From contig NZ_DATITZ010000173.1 of assembly GCF_035467215.1 (NCBI RefSeq), forward strand, positions 1 through 10,325: a stretch of DNA of 10,325 bases. The letters run 5' to 3'. The notes under the pieces are model-generated. The model had not been told where the DNA came from. It saw nothing but the letters and a program-made list of their open reading frames with translations, and ran no database searches. This DNA comes from Thiocapsa sp035467215 (GTDB taxonomy: Bacteria > Pseudomonadota > Gammaproteobacteria > Chromatiales > Chromatiaceae). Below are positions 1 through 4,955 of this stretch, one piece after another (the first letter of the stretch is position 1; every line of letters begins with the position of its first letter). The position numbers and the translations under genes were made by a program.

Positions 1-264
1 GACCAGCACGATCGTTCGTGCCGACGGTGCCTGTTTGCGCACGGCAGCGAGAAGGACGTCCAGGTTGCTGACATTCGCACCGGCGTAGTTGTTGCCGAAA
101 CCGTAGAAGAATTCCGCCACGATCCAGTCCGGCGTCATGGACTTGAGTGCCTGCAGCGCCTTGCGTTGCGAGGCGAGCTTGACCTGCGTGATGCCGATGC
201 GCTGGTAGAGCGCGTCGAATCGGGGATGGTTCGGGGATTCGATGATCGAGAAGAGCGTGGTCAT
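1..264 (-). CDS. conserved hypothetical protein, 5' part only
   Basis: The minus strand is open from an ATG at 264 to the left edge (88 codons, no stop), so only the N-terminal part is visible. It starts MTTLFSIIESPNHPRF and continues with an amphipathic helix and a hydrophobic strand ending PDWIVAEFFYGFG, then a stretch rich in Asn, Leu and Val. The alternation of helices and hydrophobic strands resembles a Rossmann or receiver-like fold, but no phospho-acceptor or other catalytic motif is visible. A second in-frame ATG lies four codons upstream at 276. Neither start has a strong Shine-Dalgarno sequence. The frame stays open farther upstream to about 466, but that translation is Cys/Ser-rich and unlike a protein, so it was not used. 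The gene is divergent from the toxin-antitoxin operon to its right. I do not recognise its function. Confidence 0.6.
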   Translation of the reverse strand, partial: MTTLFSIIESPNHPRFDALYQRIGITQVKLASQRKALQALKSMTPDWIVAEFFYGFGNNYAGANVSNLDVLLAAVRKQAPSARTIVLV

Positions 265-449
265 GCGGCCAACCATCTTGCTGCACGGAAAGTCTTCAAC
301 GCTGCCGGAGACTGTCGAATCGTGCAAGTCGGCGCATACGTTGATCGCACAGCGGCCACCGATACCAGTGCACGCTGCCCCTCGGTTTACCCGCGTAAGA
401 ACCTGGATAAGGCTCTGGCCGATGCAAACCTCAGAAGAACTTGATAACC

Positions 450-512
450 TCGACAGAAAACTCTAAGTTAAGTGTATATAATTAGATTACTCCATATCTG
501 GAGTCTATGATG
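450..512 (+). promoter_or_regulatory. promoter and operator-like inverted repeat of the first toxin-antitoxin operon
   Basis: This AT-rich patch stands out from its GC-rich surroundings. A perfect TATAAT lies at 477-482. The best -35 candidate is TCGACA at 450-455, but its 21-nt spacer to TATAAT is long; TATATA at 475-480 gives 19. TCTAA (462-466) and TTAGA (482-486) form a short inverted repeat around the -10 region. Immediately downstream is a perfect 6-bp inverted repeat, ACTCCA-TATC-TGGAGT (489-504), whose right arm contains the GGAG ribosome binding site (500-503). Antitoxins of this family usually repress their own operon, so this repeat is a good operator candidate. It could also act as an RNA hairpin masking the ribosome binding site. 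Confidence 0.5.
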
Positions 513-914
513 ATGAGTGCACTCCCACATCCCCAAACCGGTTTCGATCCCGAGCGACTCTCCAGTGCCGCCTTGCAGGCATTCTTTAATCTTTCCGAAC
601 GCTGGGGGCTCACGGCCGCTCAGGAGCGGATTTTGCTCGGCAATCCGCCGGAGTCGACCTTCTTCAAATGGAAGGCGGAGAAGACGGCCCGGCGGCTTGG
701 GCGGGACGCCCTGGATCGCATCAGTTACCTGCTGGGTATCGCCAAGGCGTTGAACATCCTCTTGCCGTCGCCGCGTGCGGCCGACGAATGGGTGAAGAAG
801 CCCAATACGGCGCCGTTGTTTCATGGGCAGTCGGCGCTGGAGCGGATGCTCGGCGGCAGCCTGATCGATCTAGCGGATGTGCGGCGGTATCTCGATGCTC
901 AGCGGGGACTCTGA
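513..914 (+). CDS. Xre/MbcA/ParS-family antitoxin of a RES-Xre module
   Basis: A 133-aa protein that should bind and neutralise the RES toxin encoded next to it and repress the operon. Residues about 17-57 form an Xre-like helix-turn-helix (LSERWGLTAAQERILLG, then STFFKWK). Residues about 60-133 match the Xre/MbcA/ParS toxin-binding C-terminal domain (former DUF2384): a helical segment with SYLLGIAKALNILLP, the signature ADEWVKKPNTAPLFHGQSAL, then LGGSLIDLADVRRYLD. Three consecutive ATGs (507, 510, 513) are possible starts. I chose 513 because it lies 9 nt from GGAG, the same spacing as at the second antitoxin in this window. The toxin gene starts inside its last codons. The antitoxin-first order and the overlap are normal for this family. 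Family assignment is firm; the exact start is not. Confidence 0.9.
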   Translation: MSALPHPQTGFDPERLSSAALQAFFNLSERWGLTAAQERILLGNPPESTFFKWKAEKTARRLGRDALDRISYLLGIAKALNILLPSPRAADEWVKKPNTAPLFHGQSALERMLGGSLIDLADVRRYLDAQRGL

Positions 915-1596
915 TCCGCAGCGCCCGCCCCGTTGCGATCTGGACTGGACGCACCAGTACCGCATCGTCTCTTCGGAGTTTCCGCCCATCAACCTCTTCG
1001 AGACGCTGGTGGAGCCGGACCTGTTGGACGAGTTGTTCTATCTCGAAGGGCTGACCAACGAGCGCTTGCGCGACGAGGCCGGGGATATCGCACTGGTCGA
1101 TCGCGAAGATCGTGTCTGTGGTCCCGGCTCGACGCCGGTGATGGCCGCGTTCACGCACATCGGCGTGGCCAGTCGATTCAGCGATGGCAGCTACGGCGTT
1201 TATTACGCGGCCAAGACCCTACACACGGCAATCGAGGAGACGAGTTATCACCGTGCCCGGTTCCTTGCCTACACGCGAGAGGATGCCGGGGAGATCGACA
1301 TGCGAGTCTACGTGGGTGAAGTGGCGAAGCCCTTGCACGATGTCCGGAGCGCGCACTACGACCATCTGCATAACCCTGTCGATTGGCGGCCATCTCAAGC
1401 CTTTGGCTTGGCGATGTGCGCGGTGCGGTCCTGGGGGATTGTCTATCGGTCGGTGCGCGACCCCGGAGGGGAATGCATCGCCGCGCTGCGGCCACCCGCA
1501 GTCACCATCCCTCGGCAGGGTCCCCACCTTTCCTATGTCTGGGATGGCACCCGCATCGTGCGAGTCTACCGCAAGACCCTGATCCAGTTAACGTGA
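895..1596 (+). CDS. RES-domain toxin, long form (about 233 aa)
   Basis: Toxin partner of the preceding antitoxin. Characterised relatives attack NAD+ (MbcT by phosphorolysis, Res by degradation) or ADP-ribosylate Prs (ParT), halting growth. The N-terminal 75 residues contain YRIVSSEFPPINLFE and LTNERLRDEAGDIALV, typical of the long RES subfamily. The catalytic fold follows: GPGSTPVMAAFTHIG, then R94 in SRFSDG, YGVYYA, E115 in AIEETSYHR, and S186 in YRSVRDPGGEC, so the Arg, Glu and Ser that name the family are all present. It ends with a WDGTRI strand. The ATG at 895 overlaps the antitoxin by 20 nt. An in-frame ATG at 877 would add six residues; neither has a strong ribosome site, which suggests translational coupling. 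The gene looks intact and probably active. The substrate (NAD+ or another) cannot be read from sequence. Confidence 0.9.
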   Translation: MLSGDSDPQRPPRCDLDWTHQYRIVSSEFPPINLFETLVEPDLLDELFYLEGLTNERLRDEAGDIALVDREDRVCGPGSTPVMAAFTHIGVASRFSDGSYGVYYAAKTLHTAIEETSYHRARFLAYTREDAGEIDMRVYVGEVAKPLHDVRSAHYDHLHNPVDWRPSQAFGLAMCAVRSWGIVYRSVRDPGGECIAALRPPAVTIPRQGPHLSYVWDGTRIVRVYRKTLIQLT

Positions 1597-2123
1597 CAGC
1601 GTCTCTTGATCGGCTGAGGGCGCGGCTCGGGCGGTTCGTTCGGCGTTTCCGACTTGCGCCTCACGGTCGCGTCACGGCGATCTTCGTCGCGGACGGGGCA
1701 GGGGGGCCGATGCTTGCCTGCGAGCAGACCCTCGCGATCGTCGACCAAGGGTTGGCAGAGGACCGCTATGCCTTGGGCCGTGGCTTTTGGCGCCTTACCG
1801 ACGGGTGTCAGGTCACTCTGATTCTGGCCGAGGACTTGCAGCGCGCTGAACGCCGGCATGGACTGCCGCTCGACGCCGGACAGCATCGTCGCAACCTGGT
1901 GGTCTCCGGGCTGGTCGGGGTCGAGCTACGGGGCCGCAGCCTGCGGATCGGCGAGGCGTTGTTGACGTGGCATCGGGTGCGCCCGCCCTGCGGGTATCTG
2001 GATCGGGTTGCCGGCACCGGCATGGCCAAGGCGCTCGGGCGTTACGGCGGGCACTGCCTGCGCGTGCACGAGGGCGGGCTGATTCGGATCGGCCACCCGG
2101 TGTCGGTACTGCCCCGAGAGTAG
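1593..2123 (+). CDS. MOSC-domain protein coupled to the RES toxin gene
   Basis: A 176-aa MOSC (molybdenum cofactor sulfurase C-terminal) domain protein. The family transfers sulfur to the molybdenum cofactor or, in YiiM/YcbX-type members, supports reduction of N-hydroxylated compounds. Visible family features run in order: a first strand HGRVTAIFVAD (24-34), GLAEDRYALGRG (53-64), QVTLILAEDL (73-82), RRNLVVSGL (99-107), LRGRSLRIGEALL (112-124), the conserved cysteine C133 in VRPPCGYLD, and a C-terminal GGLIRIGHPV. The protein is a stand-alone MOSC domain with no NifS-like or ferredoxin part. The start is GTG at 1593, overlapping the toxin stop as GTGA. There is no obvious ribosome site, so translation probably depends on the toxin. 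The frame is also open upstream to 1383, but that part is a shadow of the toxin gene. The association with a toxin-antitoxin pair is unusual. Confidence 0.85.
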   Translation: MTASLDRLRARLGRFVRRFRLAPHGRVTAIFVADGAGGPMLACEQTLAIVDQGLAEDRYALGRGFWRLTDGCQVTLILAEDLQRAERRHGLPLDAGQHRRNLVVSGLVGVELRGRSLRIGEALLTWHRVRPPCGYLDRVAGTGMAKALGRYGGHCLRVHEGGLIRIGHPVSVLPRE

Positions 2124-2230
2124 GTGGAGTGTCGGCTTAGCCGCCGGGGATTCGCCTGGTCCGGCCCCCGCTCTCGATCGCTGCTTCCTGCACGCGATCG
2201 GCCTGGGTGTCGCATCCTCGGGAGGACACG

Positions 2231-2308
2231 ATGCGACACGCGATACCGTCGATTCGTACCGTCACTTTGACGCTCGGCTGTGCCGGCGCGTTCGAGCAGC
2301 GTCCATGA
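2231..2308 (+). pseudogene. short ORF resembling a truncated signal-peptide start
   Basis: A 25-codon ORF follows an excellent Shine-Dalgarno sequence (GGAGGA at 2221-2226). It encodes MRHAIPSIRTVTLTLGCAGA followed by FEQRP and a TGA. A basic N-terminus followed by a short hydrophobic stretch looks like the beginning of an export signal whose gene has been cut off. No continuation is visible in any forward frame before the ydhR-like gene begins on the other strand. A genuine small peptide cannot be excluded. Confidence 0.3.
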
Positions 2309-2327
2309 CCGCGGATTGCACGGTCAT
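2305..2327. terminator. 7-bp inverted repeat between convergent units
   Basis: ATGACCG, a 9-nt loop, then CGGTCAT form a perfect hairpin between the truncated plus-strand ORF and the 3' end of the minus-strand ydhR-like gene, 15 nt past its stop codon. There is no T-run on either side, so it is at best a weak or factor-dependent terminator. Confidence 0.3.
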
Positions 2328-2341
2328 CCGTCGGCCATGCT

Positions 2342-2650
2342 TCAAGCTCCGAGCGGTCCCCGGTCGATCGCCGAAAGGTCCCGATTCACCTCGAAGAGCT
2401 TGGCGTTGACGTGCGGCACACCAAAGCCGACGAGCCGCTCGGCGTGCATCGCCAGATAGGCTTCGGCGCTGGGCCGGTCGTTGAAGAAATAGATGCCGCC
2501 GGCCTCGCCCGTCTCGGGGTTCTCGGTCCAGATCTTCCAGAGCAGGCCGGGCTCTTGTGCGATGGATTGGGCAAGGCCCTGCATGGTGGCGCTCATCTCG
2601 GCGCCCCAGGGGCCCTGGAAGGGGAAGTCGATCTGTAGGAGGATGGGCAT
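2342..2650 (-). CDS. ydhR: YdhR-like putative monooxygenase
   Basis: A 102-aa protein closely resembling Escherichia coli YdhR (about 101 aa), a small dimeric alpha/beta-barrel protein of the ABM superfamily described as a putative monooxygenase. Family signatures in order: an MPILLQIDFPFQGPWG start, MATM-like helix with LAQSIAQEPGLLWKIWTE (about 25-43), EAGGIYFFND (about 49-58), SAEAYLAMHAERL, and a terminal AKLFEVNRDLSAI strand. The whole family length is covered. The ATG at 2650 is chosen over upstream codons because homology begins there and an AGAGG ribosome site lies about 5 nt upstream. It is the only intact gene in a stretch of truncated ones and is transcribed against its neighbours. 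Substrate is unknown; an aromatic compound or quinol is the usual guess for the fold. Confidence 0.85.
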   Translation of the reverse strand: MPILLQIDFPFQGPWGAEMSATMQGLAQSIAQEPGLLWKIWTENPETGEAGGIYFFNDRPSAEAYLAMHAERLVGFGVPHVNAKLFEVNRDLSAIDRGPLGA

Positions 2651-2823
2651 CGGGACCTCTCGTTGTCGGTGGCGAGTGAGTCCAATGAGTCTTCTGCAAG
2701 GTTGCTTTGCCGGCGGCGGCGATCCCCAAGACAGAGTTGGACGATCTAACCTTATTCGTTGGTCGTTTGCACTCCGACACCGGCCGATACATATCGACTT
2801 GGTTCGCACGGGAGAGCACGGCA

Positions 2824-2874
2824 ATGGGACGGAAGTTCGCAGCACTCTCCGAGCACCACATCCGCTTCATCGCC
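2824..2874 (+). pseudogene. N-terminal stub of a pyridoxamine-5'-phosphate-oxidase-like gene
   Basis: An ATG preceded by GGGAGAG (about 8 nt spacing) opens a frame reading MGRKFAALSEHHIRFIA. This matches the usual N-terminus of the pyridoxamine-5'-phosphate-oxidase-like FMN-binding proteins, where it is followed by an aromatic-rich flavin-binding strand. Here the similarity stops at about 2874 and the downstream codons are antisense to the methyltransferase remnant, giving a Ser/Thr/Pro-rich nonsense tail. The upstream sequence 2735-2790 is comparatively AT-rich and may retain the old promoter. I infer a gene cut by recombination, with only its first 17 codons left. Seventeen residues are few, so the family call is tentative. 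Confidence 0.4.
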
Positions 2875-2876
2875 AA

Positions 2877-3207
2877 CTTCAGCAACGCGAGCGCCGGCAC
2901 CGACTCGACCAGCGCCGCGAGCCCCGCCTCGCCCAGATCCGTGAACCGCCGCCCCGCATGCTCGCGTTCCACCGATCCATATCGGAACGGGGCATATAGC
3001 ACCCCGTTGAGTTTGAGCGCACTCCCGAGGCGCAGCAGCACCTCGGGCAGCTCCGCCGGCGACACATGCAGCGAACTCGCACAGGTCCAGACGCCGTCGA
3101 ATGCGTCCCGGTCGCCTGCGGCTTTTGATCGGAAGGGAATGCATCCGGCGCTTGACGAGATCGATCCCCGACACCGCGATGTCTCGCACGCTGCTATTCT
3201 CTGCCAT
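2877..3207 (-). pseudogene. truncated, frameshifted class I SAM-dependent methyltransferase
   Basis: Two minus-strand frames together give methyltransferase-like sequence. From an ATG at 3207 (GGAGTGG site upstream) the frame reads MAENSSVRDIAVSGIDLVKR, resembling the strand that ends in the acidic SAM-binding residue (GIDL). Around 3105-3140 the similarity moves by one frame to DAFDGVWTCASSLHV, then SPAELPEVLLRLGSALKLNG and RRFTDLGEAGLAALV, the characteristic middle and C-terminal part of these enzymes. It stops at ALALLKL near 2877, where the usual tryptophan-containing strand and the rest of the C-terminus are missing, exactly where the oxidase-like stub begins on the other strand. The glycine-rich SAM motif I (DLGCG) is also absent upstream. 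The gene therefore lacks both ends, carries a frameshift and cannot make an active enzyme. Confidence 0.6.
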
Positions 3208-3311
3208 CGTTCCACTCCGCGATCCCGGTTGACGATGCGTCGAGCGCATCGCGCATTCTGCCTGCTCAGTGCTTGTCTGGGAGAGGCACGGACCAACCTC
3301 CATCACGTGCA

Positions 3312-3345
3312 GCCGGCCGGCTCGTCTGCCACGCGTGTGGCCGGC
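3312..3345 (+). other. stem-loop in the leader of the ABM-domain gene
   Basis: GCCGGCC (3312-3318) can pair with GGCCGGC (3339-3345), and within the loop GCCAC-GCGT-GTGGC (about 3328-3341) offers a competing small hairpin. The element lies about 50 nt upstream of the monooxygenase start codon. There is no T-run and it matches no riboswitch I know. Apart from it, 3208-3395 holds nothing recognisable. Confidence 0.25.
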
Positions 3346-3395
3346 GAGGCCGGATTGCCTGCTTGTTCACTGTCACCCTATGAGGTATCCGATCG

Positions 3396-3719
3396 ATGTT
3401 CATCGCCATGAATCGGTTTCGCATCAACCGGGGCTTCGAGGCCGATTTCGAGCGCCTCTGGCGGCAACGCCAATCCCAGCTCGCGCAGGTGCCGGGCTTC
3501 GTGACCTTTCGGCTCCTCAAAGGGCCGGAGGACGAAGAGACCACGCTGTACGCCTCTCACACGACCTGGGCCTCGCGTGGTCACTTCGATGCCTGGCGTG
3601 AGTCCGAGGCGTTCCACAAGGCCCATGCTCAGGCGAAGGCGCCTCAGGGAACCTATGCGGGCCATCCCGTGCTGGAACTGTTCGACGTAATGCTGGAGGA
3701 GCCCGCTGCCGGGGTCTAA
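3396..3719 (+). CDS. ABM-domain (antibiotic biosynthesis / heme-degrading type) monooxygenase
   Basis: A 107-aa cytoplasmic protein of the antibiotic biosynthesis monooxygenase superfamily, small ferredoxin-like dimers that include quinol monooxygenases and IsdG/HmoA-type heme oxygenases. Signatures: MFIAMNRFRINRGFEADFE at the start, then WRQRQSQLAQVPGFVTFRLL (the helix and strand around the active cleft), TTLYASHTTWASRGHFDAWR, and SEAFHKAHAQA. This arrangement, with the pattern from MNRF to SEAFHKAH, is closest to HmoA-like proteins, so heme handling is a reasonable but unproven guess. The ATG at 3396 fits the family N-terminus; GAGG lies about 11 nt upstream, so the ribosome site is weak, and ATG 3408 is an alternative. 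It stands alone, downstream of gene debris, and has the same general fold as the YdhR-like protein 0.7 kb away. Confidence 0.8.
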   Translation: MFIAMNRFRINRGFEADFERLWRQRQSQLAQVPGFVTFRLLKGPEDEETTLYASHTTWASRGHFDAWRESEAFHKAHAQAKAPQGTYAGHPVLELFDVMLEEPAAGV

Positions 3720-4015
3720 GCAGGCTGAGAGCGAAGCCGGATTGAGTGTCGAACCCCGCCCGCACATTCGGCGGGGCCATCAAGACCGATCGGGAGGCGC
3801 CAACCAGCGGTTGGCAAATGGGCCATCACCGGCGCAGACGCTCGTCGATGTCCCCGCGGCCCGGGATGGGATCGAGCCCGAGGAGGTCGGTGGAGGTAGT
3901 CGCCGTGAGCGTGGCGACTGCCGTGCGTCTCGCCAGCGGCTGGGTCTGGGTGCTACGTCGAAAAGACATTCTTGTTGTCATAGCAAATGGCGTTTAGAGT
4001 GAAGCCAAGTGGCGT
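3720..4015. other. intergenic region with two hairpins
   Basis: No supportable gene is seen here. Two perfect stem-loops follow the monooxygenase gene: CCCCGCC with a 9-nt loop and GGCGGGG at 3754-3776, and GCCAACC-AGC-GGTTGGC at 3799-3815. Neither has a T-run, so they may be factor-dependent terminators or mRNA 3'-end stabilisers. The 3956-4000 segment is AT-richer and probably contains the promoter of the second antitoxin. TTGTTG (3972-3977) lies 17 nt from TAGAGT (3995-4000), a weak match. A 51-codon minus-strand ORF (3826-3981) has no ribosome site or recognisable similarity. Confidence 0.4.
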
Positions 4016-4028
4016 TACTCGTGGAGTA
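4016..4028 (+). promoter_or_regulatory. operator-like inverted repeat at the second antitoxin ribosome site
   Basis: TACTC-GTG-GAGTA is a perfect 5-bp inverted repeat containing the GGAG ribosome site (4023-4026), which lies 9 nt from the ATG at 4036. The same half-sites (TACTC and TGGAGT) flank the ribosome site of the first antitoxin, there with a 6-nt instead of a 1-nt spacer. It may be an autorepression operator or an RNA element. Confidence 0.4.
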
Positions 4029-4035
4029 TCCGGTT

Positions 4036-4479
4036 ATGACGAACACTGCGACCGGGATCACGGTCCCGACGCATCCCCAAGCAGCCGATCTCTTGAAGGT
4101 CTTGCAGACTCCAACACAGCAGCTGATCGAGCGCGTGCGCCGTGGCCTGCCCTTCACCGAGCTGGAGGCCCTGCGCGAACCCTTGGGCCTGTCGCTGCAG
4201 GAGCTGGCCGCCTATGCCGGCATTCCGAGCCGCACCCTGGTCCGGCGCCGTCAAGCCGGTCGTCTGGACCCGGCCGAGTCGGAGCGAGTGCTGCGCATCG
4301 AGCGACTCTTGGCCCTAGCGACCGAGATGCTGCGAGACGTCGAGCGTGCCCGGGACTGGCTCAAGTCGCCGAAGACCGCGCTCGCGGGTTTGCGTCCGCT
4401 CGACTACGCGGACACGGAAGTCGGTGCGCGTGAGGTCGAGCAACTGATCGGTCGACTACGCCATGGGGTCTTTTCTTGA
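4036..4479 (+). CDS. Xre/MbcA/ParS-family antitoxin of the second RES-Xre module
   Basis: A 147-aa antitoxin expected to bind the short RES toxin that follows and repress their promoter. After a polar N-terminus of about 35 residues come a helix (LPFTELEALREPLG) and an Xre-type helix-turn-helix (LSLQELAAYAGIPSRTLVRR, about residues 53-72). The toxin-binding domain of this family then shows SERVLRIERLLALATEML, the signature ARDWLKSPKTALAGLRPLDY (about 108-127), and a final helix TEVGAREVEQLIGRLRHG. ATG 4036 is preferred, with GTGGAG 9 nt upstream. A GTG at 4009 would add nine residues without a ribosome site. Its sequence is clearly different from the first antitoxin, especially in the conserved GLRPLDY segment, which the other lacks. 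The stop codon overlaps the toxin start. Confidence 0.9.
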   Translation: MTNTATGITVPTHPQAADLLKVLQTPTQQLIERVRRGLPFTELEALREPLGLSLQELAAYAGIPSRTLVRRRQAGRLDPAESERVLRIERLLALATEMLRDVERARDWLKSPKTALAGLRPLDYADTEVGAREVEQLIGRLRHGVFS

Positions 4480-4955
4480 GATGGTTTCGTCTGCTCGACG
4501 AGGCGTATCTGGAGACGGCCTTCACCGGCGAAGGCGCGCGGCTCTTCGGCGGGCGCTGGAATTCACCCGGTGTTTCGATGGCCTACGCGGCCCAGTCGTT
4601 GTCGCTTGCCCAGCTTGAGCTGCTCGTCCACTTGGAAGCTGAAGACGTCTTGCGTGGACACTGGCGCTACATCGCACTTGAGGTGGTCCCCGAAGCCATT
4701 TTGGCGTGCGAGCTCGTGGCCGAGCTGCCTTCCGATGACACCGCCTGGCCTGCTCCGGCATCGACGCGATCGATCGGCGACGCATGGGTCGCATCAGGCG
4801 TCTCGGTGGGGCTGACTGTGCCCAGCGCCGTGACGCCCGGCGAGCGCAACCTGATCCTGAATCCCGCCCATCCCGGCTTCGCCGCCGCCGTGGTGATCGG
4901 CGAACCGCGAAAATTGGTCATGGACCAGCGCCTGCTCAAGGACGCGCCGACTTGA
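4476..4955 (+). CDS. RES-domain toxin, short form (159 aa)
   Basis: Toxin of the second module, of the size and layout of the Pseudomonas putida Res protein, which depletes NAD+. Visible: a first strand RWFRLLDEAY, R27 in FGGRWNSPG, AYAAQSLSLAQLELLVHLE carrying E48, and S117 in VPSAVTPGERNLILNPAHP, so all three residues that name the family are in place, followed by a C-terminal FDxRL-like VMDQRL segment. The only in-frame start compatible with the fold is TTG at 4476, overlapping the antitoxin stop as TTGA; the next in-frame ATG would remove the catalytic arginine. GGGG lies about 8 nt upstream. A TTG start and coupling should keep toxin output below antitoxin output. The coding frame is intact. 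Confidence 0.9.
   Translation: MRWFRLLDEAYLETAFTGEGARLFGGRWNSPGVSMAYAAQSLSLAQLELLVHLEAEDVLRGHWRYIALEVVPEAILACELVAELPSDDTAWPAPASTRSIGDAWVASGVSVGLTVPSAVTPGERNLILNPAHPGFAAAVVIGEPRKLVMDQRLLKDAPT

Noticed and set aside
166..466. Two overlapping plus-strand ORFs near the left edge
   Set aside because: They lie partly antisense to the hypothetical gene on the minus strand, have no ribosome site and give low-complexity translations.
721..1158. Minus-strand 145-codon ORF across the antitoxin-toxin junction
   Set aside because: Antisense shadow of two well-supported genes.
1383..1592. Upstream extension of the MOSC frame
   Set aside because: It overlaps the catalytic part of the RES toxin and shows no family similarity; the MOSC similarity begins after GTG 1593.
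2262..3296. Long minus-strand open frame of about 344 codons spanning the ydhR region
   Set aside because: It is open by GC bias. Only its middle third (the methyltransferase-like part) is protein-like; the rest runs out of frame across the intact ydhR-like gene.
2752..3306. Minus-strand 184-codon open frame as a full gene
   Set aside because: It carries the GIDL start of the methyltransferase remnant but then leaves the homologous frame and becomes Gly/Ala/Arg-rich nonsense.
2707..3411. Plus-strand open frame of 234 codons
   Set aside because: Only codons 40-56 look like a real protein (the oxidase-like stub); the remainder is Ser/Pro/Arg-rich antisense of the methyltransferase remnant.
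3754..3815. Two stem-loops as definite intrinsic terminators
   Set aside because: Stems are perfect but no T-run follows either, so they were described only as hairpins in the intergenic entry.
3826..3981. Minus-strand 51-codon ORF between the monooxygenase and the second antitoxin
   Set aside because: No ribosome site, no recognisable motif, and it would be antisense to the likely promoter region of the second antitoxin.
3746..3997. Plus-strand ORF ending in a hydrophobic stretch resembling a membrane helix
   Set aside because: The N-terminal part is Arg/Ser/Pro-rich and no ribosome site precedes the start; the hydrophobic end is probably chance.
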